Positions 21,560-31,710 of a DNA stretch of 64,000 nt are shown in pieces. Below the pieces are notes generated by a model that searched no databases, was not told the origin of the DNA, and saw only the letters and a program-made list of their open reading frames with translations. A program made the translations under genes and the position numbers. Source of the stretch: Morella rubra. Taxonomy: Eukaryota; Streptophyta; Magnoliopsida; Fagales; Myricaceae. Each line of letters starts with the position of its first letter. Position 1 is the stretch's first letter. The DNA is taken from contig CM025850.1 of the NCBI GenBank assembly GCA_003952965.2, positions 26,293,797-26,357,796 on the forward strand, in the 5' to 3' direction.

Positions 21560-22700
21560 ACTTATGCAGGACCACTTCGACCTTGACTATACTCGTCGGG
21601 AGGACATGAGGACGGTAGTGGAGACTATGATGATGGCACGTTGAACGCATCGCAACCAATGCATGCGTATTTCAAGAAATTCCTGAGTAAAGAGGCGGCA
21701 TTGTTGAAGTCCCACCCTGATACCACAGAAGAACAGGGAATGAAGCTTTGCGATCTGTTCACCAGCGAAGCATTTATGGTATATGAATTACAAAAACTCA
21801 TTGCTTAACTGTTATATTCTTTTTATAGATAATTACTTAAATATCGCAGAAACGAAGCGAAGAAAAATAAGAAAAATAGATCAAAGTTGACTGTGAACCA
21901 TGCTGCTAATTCACGTTCGTTTCAGCGCACACGAGCTTGCATGGTAAGTTAATTACTAAATATGATTTTTATTGATATATTCATATTCTTTGAAATTGTT
22001 TGTCAATAACTTTATGCCATGTCCATGTAGAAAAATTTGAACAGTGGCAAAATCAATCCAGCAGAGCTTTATAAGAAGAATTATACAAACAAAGATGGTG
22101 TTGGACCTCGGAAGAAGCGAAAGAAATTTATGTAAGTCGTTTTCATTTTAATCTAGTTGGAAGATGTCTTTATTACAGTTTATCTACTTTAATATTTCTT
22201 ATAATTATTAAATTTTTTCATGAACAGATTGATACCTTCTAGAGCCAGTATGAATTAGAAGGGAAGACTTACACCGAAATTGAAGTATATTCTGAGATAT
22301 TAGGCAAGAAGTCGGAATATTTTCGGGGATTAGGATGCCAGTTAAACCTACGCCTTCATCAACTTTAACTTTATAGTTTTCTGATCTATAGCTCCAGCTA
22401 GCGAAGGCAAGGGATGAGAGCTGTTTGAGAAAAAGACTTGCAAGATTTTACGAAGAAGCAAGTTGAGATGGAGGCCATGCTGCGGGGCCACCATGAGGAG
22501 CAACAGCTAGAATCGGAGGGCATTTGGTTAGAGTAGGAGCAAATGTGATTGGAGCATGAGAAGCACATGCGAAAGGAGCAGGAGCGCTTACGGGTAGAAA
22601 TATCAAAGAAGCTGGAACAGCACATGACCACTGTCATGGAGAAGAAAATAAACGACATGTTGAAGCGACTATTCAGCCAGTTTGGGGGCCGACATAAGTA
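21560..22700 (+). pseudogene. CACTA-associated Transposase_24 (Ptta/En/Spm) gene remnant with introns
   Basis: Pieces separated by plausible introns: MHAYFKKFLSKEAALLKSHP, KLCDLFTSEAFM | KNKKNRSKLTVNHAANSRSF, QRTRACM | KNLNSGKINPAELYKKNYTN, KDGVGPRKKRKKF | QYELEGKTYTEIEVYSEILG. The last exon, reading MEAMLRGHHEEQQLESEGIW, HEKHMRKEQERLRVEISKKL, FSQFGGRHK, is a coiled coil. This is the plant Transposase_24 family that accompanies CACTA elements. Stops in TFxSQYE and in the coiled coil mark it as dead. Splice sites such as ATG/GTAAGT at 21949 fit GT-AG. Confidence 0.7.
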
Positions 22701-22879
22701 GATGTGATGTGTTGCATTTCTGCTTTGTGATTGTTACTATATGTACTAGTATGATGTTATTTTAGGTTTAATTATTATTGATGTTTTATGAATGTGAATA
22801 TTGTATTGTTATTGTAATAGTACGTGTTATATAATATTTATTATTTTTTTTAAAAAAAAACTGATTTTGTCCATACCAT

Positions 22880-23520
22880 TCGGTCAGTAAATTAAGCAAT
22901 CGAACGGTTATTTTAATAGTGACCGATCACAAATTCCAACATTCGATTGGCAATATTAAAACGTCTAAAACAATGATAGATAGGTAATATCACCGATCGA
23001 GCCTCATGCAAGCGATCAACCAGTAAGCAAAATGCGATCCATCGGTCATATAAGCGACCAATCGGTTGAGAAAAAGCCGGTCGATCATCCAATTCAACCA
23101 ATCGATTGTCATGTGCCATCGATTGATCCCATTGTAAATAAGTGTTCCATCGCTAACATAACTGTCCGATCAGTTCATAATATAACGTTCGATCATCCAA
23201 CTCAAGTGATCGATCGGTTAGCTAAACATGTCCGATCGGAAAAACTTACACGATCGATCAATTTCATCTTAGCGTTTGATCGGTTAAATGTACCAATCGA
23301 TCATCAAAATGGAATTGATCGATCGTCATTATTTACTGTTCAATCATTCTCAAATTGGCAATCAATCTAGCGTGTTTATAGATCGATCATTTCAAATCAA
23401 GGTCCGACCGATCGTTGATCCACCAGATCGATCCCTTTGGTTTCACCATCAGATCGGTGCCATTAACGATCGAATGCGGTTGACTGGAACCTAATCGATC
23501 GTAATGCTTCGATCCATGAG
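22880..23520. repeat. CACTA subterminal repeat array, CGATCG / CCAATCGATT motifs
   Basis: Several dozen short, inverted and direct GATCGATC, CCGATCG and ATCGGTT motifs in about 640 bp. Such arrays near CACTA ends are transposase-binding regions in En/Spm. Open frames here (for example 23032-23370) are artefacts of the repeat. Confidence 0.75.
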
Positions 23521-23753
23521 TAATTTTGCCGATTCATCGTAGCATTTAGTGACAAAATTTTTCCGTCACCAAAAAATTTTCGTGACAAAACCCGAATTTT
23601 GTCACGAAATACATTTAGTGACGCTCTTTCTCTGACAGACCTCGTGACGAAAGAATTTCGTCACTACAAGCTTTGTAGTGTTAGAAAGGGCTAGTATTGT
23701 GTCTTTATTTTATTATTGTTTTTTTTTTTTTTGCTACAACGTAAAAGCGACAT

Positions 23754-24504
23754 ACAGAAAAATGTTAATCTTGTGAAGGATAAAATTGCCTATGTTTGAT
23801 TGGCACAAAAAAAAATTAAAATTTTTTCACAAGCCCTAATACATTTTATACAAACTCCAACACTTTTTCACAAATTCTAAAACCCTTTTCATAAAGCCCA
23901 AAAGAATACACACTATCTTCAATAAAAAAAATTTCAACAAAATATTTTCTTGCCCATCCAAAGGGACCAAAAAAAAATTTTTTGCATATATAAGGCCAAC
24001 TAGACTGAACTAATGCATAGATAAATTCTAGACACTTGAAAATATCATATATTTTAAACACCACATAAGTTAGATGATCTGAATTTCTATCCACAATGTG
24101 AGAAGCATATCCACTTGCCACTTACAGAAAATGTTAATCTTGTGAAGGATAAAATTGCCTATGTTTGATTGGCAAAAAAAAAAATTTAATTTTTTTCAAT
24201 AACCGCTTTTTTCACAAACTCTAAAAAATGTTTTACAAACTCCAACATTTTTTCACAAATTCTAAACCTTTTTCATAAAGCCCAATAGAATACACACTAT
24301 CTTCAATAAAAAAAATTTCAACAAAAGATTTTCTTGCCCATCCAAATAAAGGGGACCAAAAAAAAATTATGCATAAGGCCAACTCGACTGAACTAATACA
24401 TAGATAAATTCTAAACAGTTGAAAATATCATATATTTTAAACACCAGATAAGTTAGATGATCTGAATTTCTATCCGCAATGTGAGAAGCATATCCACTTG
24501 CCAC
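23754..24504. repeat. 370-bp tandem duplication
   Basis: Two copies, 23754-24121 and 24124-24504, both from ACAGAAAATGTTAATCTTGT to CATATCCACTTGCCAC. They differ by small indels in A-runs. Resembles the AT-rich upstream DNA at 4850-4920 in its last part. Confidence 0.9.
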
Positions 24505-25540
24505 ATTTTTTTTTTCCTCAGCAACATGAAATTTTATTCATCAATAACGCTCAATCTCTCCTGTTATATTTTTTCTGAATTTATGAGCCAAACAGTTCTA
24601 TCTCTTGGAGTCCAGATAAAAGTACAGCCAACCGAATCCTGATTCAACGTACGTCCGACATGCATGTGGTGATTACTCCTTCAATATTCCATTCCGGAGT
24701 CAATAATACAACCTACATGTCGTGAAGTACTAACTTGCTAGTCATGTAAGTCCAATTTTTCATGGAAAAATCTGTAACCTGTTTGTCCCACTTTGCACGC
24801 CTCTCAGTTCACATTCACCGCATGTTATTCCTTTTATTTGATTTACTCTTTAACACGTTACACAACTACTAATTAATTTTAGACATTTTGCATTCTTCAT
24901 CAAAATTTTAGACCAAAATAAAGTTGACCCATTTGCAAATATTGAGAACCTGTGTGGTTTTTGTAAGTTGGACAAGTTTTCCATCCTCGATTTGTCTTGG
25001 TAGACTTCTAAATCACGGAATGAGACTGGTATCTATATACTCTTTATTCTTTTAAACTAATAATTCATATATTATTATAACAGAGTAAGACTTCTTTATC
25101 ATTAATTAACTAATTTATTATCTCGTTTTATTCAAGTTGATTTTAGTTATAACCATTTAGTTATCGGTTATACTCAATAGAACTGGTTTTTTCTTTTAAG
25201 AGAGGTGGATCAAGCGCTGTGTGGTTCTTAGAATTTGAAGGAGACCAGTGTTTTGAATTGTCCTTCGTAGATTTGTAGGTCAACACTAAAACAGACTAAT
25301 ACTCGATTCCTTGAATCTTCCTTTCCAATTCTTGTGGAGAATGAACCGAGAAAACACACAATCTACAAAGAGACCCTTGTCTTGTTTGGGATCTTATCGT
25401 TCTGTTTCTTAAGCTACTGTCAAGGTTTGAAAGATTCACGATTCATGAACATCCCGTGTGGTTCTCGGAAGTTGGGCAAGTTTTCCTGCTTTGATTTGTC
25501 TTCCTGGACTTCTAATTCACGACCGAATTAATGAGAGCAC
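24505..25540. other. Upstream region of LECRK C
   Basis: No gene. Short stretches match the 5' flanks of A and D (GGTTTGAAAGATTCACGATT at 25424). 25200-25330 recurs at 28850-28965 and 30385-30460. Confidence 0.6.
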
Positions 25541-25547
25541 TGGTACC

Positions 25548-25555
25548 TATAAAAC
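25548..25555 (+). promoter_or_regulatory. Putative TATA box of LECRK C
   Basis: TATAAAAC, 103 bp before the ATG at 25651; conserved with A and D. An upstream ATG at 25566 opens a short frame that overlaps the main ATG out of frame. Confidence 0.5.
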
Positions 25556-25650
25556 ACCTTCAGAATGGGATTTTATGCTAGAACCTATTCTTCTTCTGAA
25601 CGAAATAAACAGTGGAGAAGAGAGAGCTTAGACAGAATCCATTTCTTGTC

Positions 25651-28249
25651 ATGGATTTAGCAGTTCTGTTTATCATTCTCTCTGCATTTTTCACTGCTAC
25701 GGCTCAACAAATAGAGTCTAATGTAAGCCGAGGATCTTCTCTGACGCCGATCACCAACTCAAAGTGGTTGTCACGTTCTGGTGTCTACGCCTTTGGATTT
25801 TACAAGCAAGGCAACGACTACGCTGTTGGGATTTTTCTTGCTGGAATTGATCCTGAGCTAACTGTTGTCTGGACTGCTAATCGCGATGGACCACAACTCT
25901 CCAGCAATGCTATTTTGCTTTTCGAAACGGATGGCAGGCTCCTCCTGCAAGCGACACGAGGGCAACGAATCGTCATAGCTGCTTCTATTGGGGCTGCCTC
26001 TGCTTCCATGCTTAATTCAGGCAATTTTGTGCTCTATAATTCTGATCAACAAATTATATGGCAGAGTTTTGATTACCCGACGGATACCCTTTTATCCGGT
26101 CAGCGTCTCTTAGCAGGCCAACAACTGCTTTCTAGTATTTCAGAATCTGATCACTCAACTGGTATCTTCCGGCTTAAGATGCAACATGACGGAAACCTTG
26201 TTCAGTACCCGGTGAACACTCCAGACACAGCTCTATATGCTTACTATGCATCTAAGACAGGTGGCAGTGGGGATAACGTGACGCTAAACCTTGATGCCGA
26301 TGGCTATTATCTGTACTTGCTCAACGGTGCTGGTTACAACATTAGGAATCTTACCAATTATGGAGGATATACGACAAGAGAAACTATTTATCTCATGAGA
26401 ATTGATGCCGATGGGATATTCCGATTGTATTCACATAATTTGAAGCAGAGTGGAAACTGGTCAATCATATGGTCATCTTCAGATGATAAGTGCGATCCTA
26501 AGGGTCTATGTGGACTAAACGCTTTCTGTGTTATGAATGATAAAAAGGCTGTATGCGTATGTCTTCCGGGATTCGCAGTAGAATACTCGGGGAACTGGAC
26601 GTCAGGCTGTGCTAGGAACTTTATTGCTCAAAGTTGCCAAAGCAAGGATGTATCTAATGAATACACCGTCGAGGAACTGGTAGACACCAGCTGGGAAGAT
26701 GATTCATATTCTGTTCTGTCATCAACAGGCAAAGAATATTGCCAACAGAACTGCTTAGAGGACTGTAACTGTGAAGCTGCGCAATACAGTGATAGGACTT
26801 GCAGAAAACAAAGGCTTCCATTAAGATATGGGAGAAGAAAACTGACCGATCCAAGCATTGCTTTCATCAAGTTAGGTATAACTATTAGAGATAATATTAT
26901 AATCAAATAAATTTGATATGATATTATGGTTATCACAATATCAAAAATTTGATATCGTTGTCTAGATTTAAATTTTAAATGTATAGATTCAAATTTGAAT
27001 GTAGGAATATTTTTCTATCATGCTTTATATTGTCTGCATACACTCATAATATAAAATACAGTCACAGAGAGCTTTTACAGTAAATGTAGGTCTTCTAGAC
27101 CGAACCACTTAAATCTCTTGTTTTTATTGCTATTTCTCACCCCTCTTCATTCTAACATTTTTCTACTATAACTTCCCCATTAATGCACCTGGAAATATGC
27201 CAAAAGAAAACAAGAGATACCTTCGCCTGCACATCTTAATTATAAGTGCCTTTTTTATTTCTTTTGGAAGTATATATGAAGTTGATAATTTCCGGCATTG
27301 TATTTTACAAGAATCATTTCTGGTATAGAAAGCTCTCTTAATGTAATGGACATGTCGAGCTGGGTGAGGACTTTGCTCCACGATCATTTATGTATTTGGA
27401 ACTCGAACAAATGACTGGTGGTTTTAAGGAAGAGCTTGGCAGAGGGTCATTTACCACAGTTTATAAAGGGGAAATATTGAATGGCCAGAAGGTTGTAGCC
27501 GTCAAAATGCCAGAGAAAGTGTTCGCTGAAGGTGAAAGAGTGTTTCAGACTGAGATGAAAGTTATTGGGAGAACGCATCGCAGAAATCTAGTCCGTCTAC
27601 TCTGGTATTGCCATGATGGAACTCAAAGGCTTTTGATATACGAGTACATGAGCAATAGGTCCCTTGCGAATACACTCTTCATGTTAGAAAAACAACCTTG
27701 TTTGGATGAAAGAATGCGAATTGCTCGCGACATCGCAAGAGGAATCCTTTATCTTCACGAAGAGTGTAAGAGACAGATCATTCATTGCAACATAAAACCT
27801 CAGAACATTCTCATGGATGATAACGGTTTCGCAAAAATCTCCGACTTCGGATTGGCTAAGCTGCTGACACAAGACCAAACCAGGACCTACACTGGCATTA
27901 AAGGGACAAAGGGGTATGTCGCACTATGTAGCAGATGTTTACAACTATGAAATTGTGCTGTTGGAGATCATATGTTGTCGGAAGAGCGTCAAGATGAATC
28001 TACCCGAGGAAGAAGCTGTTATTGAAGAATGGGTCTACCAATGTTTTGAGGCAGGTGACCTAGATAAACTACATGTAGATGAAGCCGTTGACAAGAAACA
28101 ACTTGAGAGAATGGTTAAGTTGGGAACTTGGTGCATTCAGGATGAGCCATCACTCTGACCTTCAATGAAGAAAGTCCTACTAATGTTGGAAGGTACCGTG
28201 GATATTCCAATCCCTCCCAGCCCTTCTTCTTTTTTCAGCGTGATCTAGG
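25651..28249 (+). pseudogene. LECRK copy C (subtype 1): all domains present but disrupted
   Basis: The ATG at 25651 gives a clean signal peptide MDLAVLFIILSAFFTATA. Then come the B-lectin domain (to about residue 250), the EGF-like segment CDPKGLCGLNAFCVMNDKK, the PAN domain (CQQNCLEDCNCEAAQY) and RLPLRYGRRK, open to 26910. A 0.28-kb insertion follows. The transmembrane region is shifted (GSIYEVDNF against GSMMLVISG in D). The kinase reopens at 27390: the Gly loop reads GRGSFTTVYKG, the VAIK lysine is kept (VVAVKM), but the catalytic loop reads HCNIKPQNI, Asp to Asn. About 40 bp around APEW are deleted at 27917. A TGA at 28156-28158 cuts the tail. No active kinase is possible; a soluble or anchored lectin could be made. 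Confidence 0.92.
26886..27162. mobile_element. Insertion in LECRK C between PAN and transmembrane coding
   Basis: About 0.28 kb of AT-rich DNA breaks GGTATAACT | TCCCCATTAATGCACC, which is continuous in D. TATAACT occurs on both sides and is a likely 7-bp target duplication. The - strand contains AAGTGGTTCGGTCTAGAAGA, a motif I associate with plant retroelement ends, but no class can be assigned. Confidence 0.6.
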
Positions 28250-28850
28250 CGGCTCTCAACTGATTGAGCCTCGCAATTTGCATGACAAAGTATTAAGTTT
28301 CCCCACAAGCTATTTATACTTCCACGTCATGAGTATGTGTCTCTTCGTTGCTGCATTTTTCTTTCTTGGTTCTGTTCATGTATTCTCTTTTTGTAGTTAG
28401 TTTTTCTTGATTCTAGACAACTCTTTCTGTTGGCAATTATGCAACACCTATACGATTCAATTAAGTTATTAGCTAGCCTTAGAATTCTGAAGAACAGCAT
28501 GTACGAGTCATTTCTGATGTTTTCATGTTTCCTAAATCAGGGGCAAATAATCCACTGTTTTTCATTGCACTACTCCAATGACTTCCTATATTTCTAACTC
28601 TGCCATAGGGAAGCTCCCAGTAGGCCCTTTGCTTTATGTATATTGGGTTTGTTCCAAAGAGTGTTGTGTTGGTGTCTATTTTAGTCGATTGCTTCTTTGC
28701 TTTGTTATTGAGTTTGTTCCAAAGAGTGCCGAGCGGTGTCTATGTTGGAAAATGGTCAAGGAGGACTTTTAACCTCTAGAGGGCCAGGCATGTGGCTGCT
28801 GTTTTTGTTAACACACAATGTCATTATGCTTGATTTAACCATCAAGAGAG
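28250..28850 (+). repeat. Duplicated 3' flank of LECRK C with empty hAT site
   Basis: Matches 293-1500 without the 739-1431 hAT element; the pre-insertion site CTTCTTTG is at 28692-28699. Confidence 0.8.
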
Positions 28851-30520
28851 CTTGATGAAGTTGTGTGTTTCTTCTGGGAAGTTGAAGGAGTCATCTTTTT
28901 GAATTGTTCTTCGTAGACTTCGAAGTCAACGCTGAAAGAAACTAATACCGACTCCTCTGTTTGGATTTAGTGCAGCCCGATTCTCCCCTTGCTGGAAGAT
29001 TACAGATTTGGTTTGCTTTCTCAGGGAACATTTCAAAGCCCAGTTTGCTTGGGCTATTCACTGGGTTCCCAGCAAGCCCATCCCATCTCCTCGCTCATTG
29101 GGCCACCCGGTCGGATGTGACTTTGTTTTTGTGTTGCTGTTTCCATTCCGTCTTCTATTTTGTATTGTGATTCAGAGTTAGTGTTTGCTTAATTTTTAAT
29201 GTAGTTAGTCTTTTCTGGAAAAAAAAAAAGTGTTAATGTATTTTTAGTTGGCATATAGACTTCATGGCGAGCCTGTATTAATTCTTGATATTTGCATTTG
29301 TCAAGTCAAGACCAATGCCTCAATATATCAGGTGATCATCTGAAGTGTCAAGGTGTGATTGAAGTATGCCTATAGTTCACTAAACTCGAAGTTTGATCAG
29401 AGTTCACCCATAGTTTGATCAAGACTTTTGAAAAGCAGTTATAACGGTTTTAACAGAAGCACGCAAGAAGCAAGATTACTAGAATAATCGTGAGAAGCCT
29501 TCCACCCAATCCTCCAGAAAATAAAACTGTGTTTCTTCTCACATTCTGGCACCCCGATGATTGAATAGTGATTCCTTGAAAGAGATCCTTGCTTCCAGAA
29601 GCCTTTACTCTACGTACATCCTCTGAAAAGTTTCTATAGTTTGCTGTGAGTGAATTGAGATTGAAACCAGTAAGATTAATCCTTCCCACATTATCTCAGA
29701 TCGGTTTTTGGTCACCATAATACATCTTGATTGAGAAAGACAAACTCCAGAGGTTGCTGGAGATCTACCAAGAGAGGTTGATTGCTCGTAGAGTGTGGAT
29801 AAATCAGCTTGACTGTGAAAAATCAATTTTCAAAATTAAAATCTTCAAACGAAAGAGGAGTTCCTCGTTCCCTGCAAGAAGGCAGATATGGAAGTTGTAT
29901 TCCACGTAAGGTAACAGTAGATTAGACTAGCAACGAGGTGATGGGTAGTCTATAGATCACAGTGTACCGAGTTTGAAGATTATAGTGGATTCAAACAGCT
30001 GGCCTTCAAGCCCGTAGAGTCTTTATCTCTTGAAAGAATTATTTCAAGTGGGTTTTCTCTTTGTAACCAAATCTTGGTGTCTTTATTGTGATTTTGTTTA
30101 CGTTGATTAACTTGCAGTTATTATGATTATTTCTCTCTTTAGTTTCTTTGATTGAGAAAGAACGTAGAGTTATATTCTGTAGTTAATATACTGCTATACA
30201 GTGTCCATATTGGGTTATCAATTCCACACGTTACATTGTTGTTTTAAGTTTTTCTTGAAATTACTGATTGTGCTTGTGAAGAGTGTGCAGTATTTAAGTG
30301 GTTATAGAATTCAAGAAAAATCAAAACCTATTCAACCCCCCCTTCTAGGTTCGGCAACACTATTGAGTCTTGAACCGCCCACTTCGAAAAGAATATTCCT
30401 TTCCAATTCTTCTGAATGGAGAATGAACAGTGAGGGAACATACTCATTACAAAGAGACCCATATCTTTCTTTTTCCTAATGTCTCTTTATTTTTCACTGC
30501 TTCAACTCTTATGTAATTTG
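28850..30520 (+). pseudogene. LECRK 5'-flank relic, split by an insertion
   Basis: 28850-28965 and 30385-30510 match the upstream region and signal-peptide end of C (CTTTCCAATTCTTCTGAATGG; TCTTTATTTTTCACTGCTTC). About 1.4 kb of inserted DNA lies between them. No lectin or kinase domain follows. Confidence 0.55.
29225..30377 (+). mobile_element. Copia-type LTR (solo or truncated)
   Basis: Homologous over its length to 40920-42090. Starts near TGTATTTTTAGTTGGCATAT, ends just after ATTCAACCCCCCCTTCTAGG-type sequence and GGTTCGGC. The ends are approximate because no target duplication was found. Polypyrimidine CCCCCC before CTTCTAGGTT is typical of the ends of SIRE-like Copia LTRs. Confidence 0.65.
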
Positions 30521-30814
30521 TTTTTCTTTTCATTTTTCTCAAATTTATGACGAGATAAAAATTATTTGGAGAAATTATACTTTGCACCCCTTTATCTTGA
30601 TTTCGTGACATTTGGCCCACAATCTTCTGATTTCTGTGGATTAACACCCCAAAGCCAATTTAACCATTAATACTGATGGTAATCAACCCATGTGTCGTCC
30701 ACGTGAGCCACTTTAAATTTTTTCTTTCCATTCTACCCTCATTCTATCCGTTTAGAAGTTCAAATTCACATTTCGTTTCTTTTTCCCAATAGTCATTGCC
30801 TGTACACTTTTCGA

Positions 30815-31232
30815 GAACATGTTCACTGCGCTGAAGTTGCAGGACACGTACACAGGCATGAAGAAAAAATCATCTTCATAAGGATCAAACGTCCTCACAT
30901 GACTAACTGTTCAACAAAGCTCGATGGATGGCGACCTCTGCTGCAAACAAGTGGTTGCTGCACCGCTCGTTGGATAGCCAGTCCTTGTTGTACTTCAGCT
31001 GCAATTCGTAGACAAAAATCTTCGAAGTTCTTCAAGAGTGTTGTTGAAAATATATGAAAGAAAAAAGTTCCGATTAAATGGGCAAAATGAATCAAAAACT
31101 TAAGCAAGAATATCCGGAGAAATAGATCAACCTGGATTGCTTGTGGGTTGTTGGAGGAGAGTGGCGTTGGCTGACTCAAACAGAGCTCGAGAAGCCAGAG
31201 TGGCTTCGGAGTTAGACGCATGGATTCTATTT
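30815..31232 (-). pseudogene. FRA8/F8H-like exostosin glycosyltransferase fragment
   Basis: - strand: an upstream piece SNSEATLASRALFESANATL (about 31190-31137), a likely intron (about 31133-31034), then KIFVYELQLKYNKDWLSNER, CSNHLFAAEVAIHRALLNS, a stop and a frameshift, then VRTFDPYEDDFFFMPVYVSC followed by NFSAVN. This is the start of the exostosin (GT47) domain as in FRA8/IRX7 and its homologue F8H, Golgi enzymes of glucuronoxylan synthesis. Only the N-terminal part was taken up, the catalytic remainder is missing, and the fragment is broken. The retained intron indicates capture from genomic DNA rather than from an mRNA copy. Confidence 0.75.
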
Positions 31233-31710
31233 GGAGCGGTTGGTTTGTTATGTGTGTTACTGGTAGGGATGAAGCAGGAGATGAAGAGATTTCTCTTTCA
31301 CAGGTTAGGTGTTTAGTTAGGACAGGGCTTTCGGTTTTTTTTTGTCTTTTTAAATTGAATCATAAAAACCCATTAAAACATAAATTACACATCATAATAA
31401 CAAAATTTCATTAAAACCAAAACACCGGGCACGAAACATTAAGTCCACTGAACAAACGGCAAATTAGAAAACAAACAGTAATGGAGACTACATGTTTGTC
31501 AAGAACAACACCTTGGAAGACAACTACTCCACTTCTTAGCACTTGATCTCCTTCAAAGCATAGGCAAAGTACAAAAATGTAGGGTCAGCAGCACCATCCT
31601 TGTAGTAAGCAAATACGAGACTGCCATCATTGTGCATGCTCTCCCCCACGAAAAATTGGAGGTCACTGAGCTTCGAAAGCAGAAACTTGGTTGCTCCCTC
31701 AATGTATTTC

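Larger units (their letters stand above)
21240..23680 (+). mobile_element. CACTA (En/Spm) element remnant, right end preserved
   Basis: The right terminus TTTGTAGTG at 23672-23680 has the CACTA inverted-repeat form and is preceded by inverted copies of TTTCGTCACTACAA. The following TTA could be the 3-bp target duplication. The left end was not found, so the start given is where element-like sequence begins. Confidence 0.7.

Noticed and set aside
23032-23494. + strand ORFs of 112 and 68 codons
   Set aside because: They lie in the CGATCG subterminal array of the CACTA element and show repeat-driven composition (IDRSIDH).
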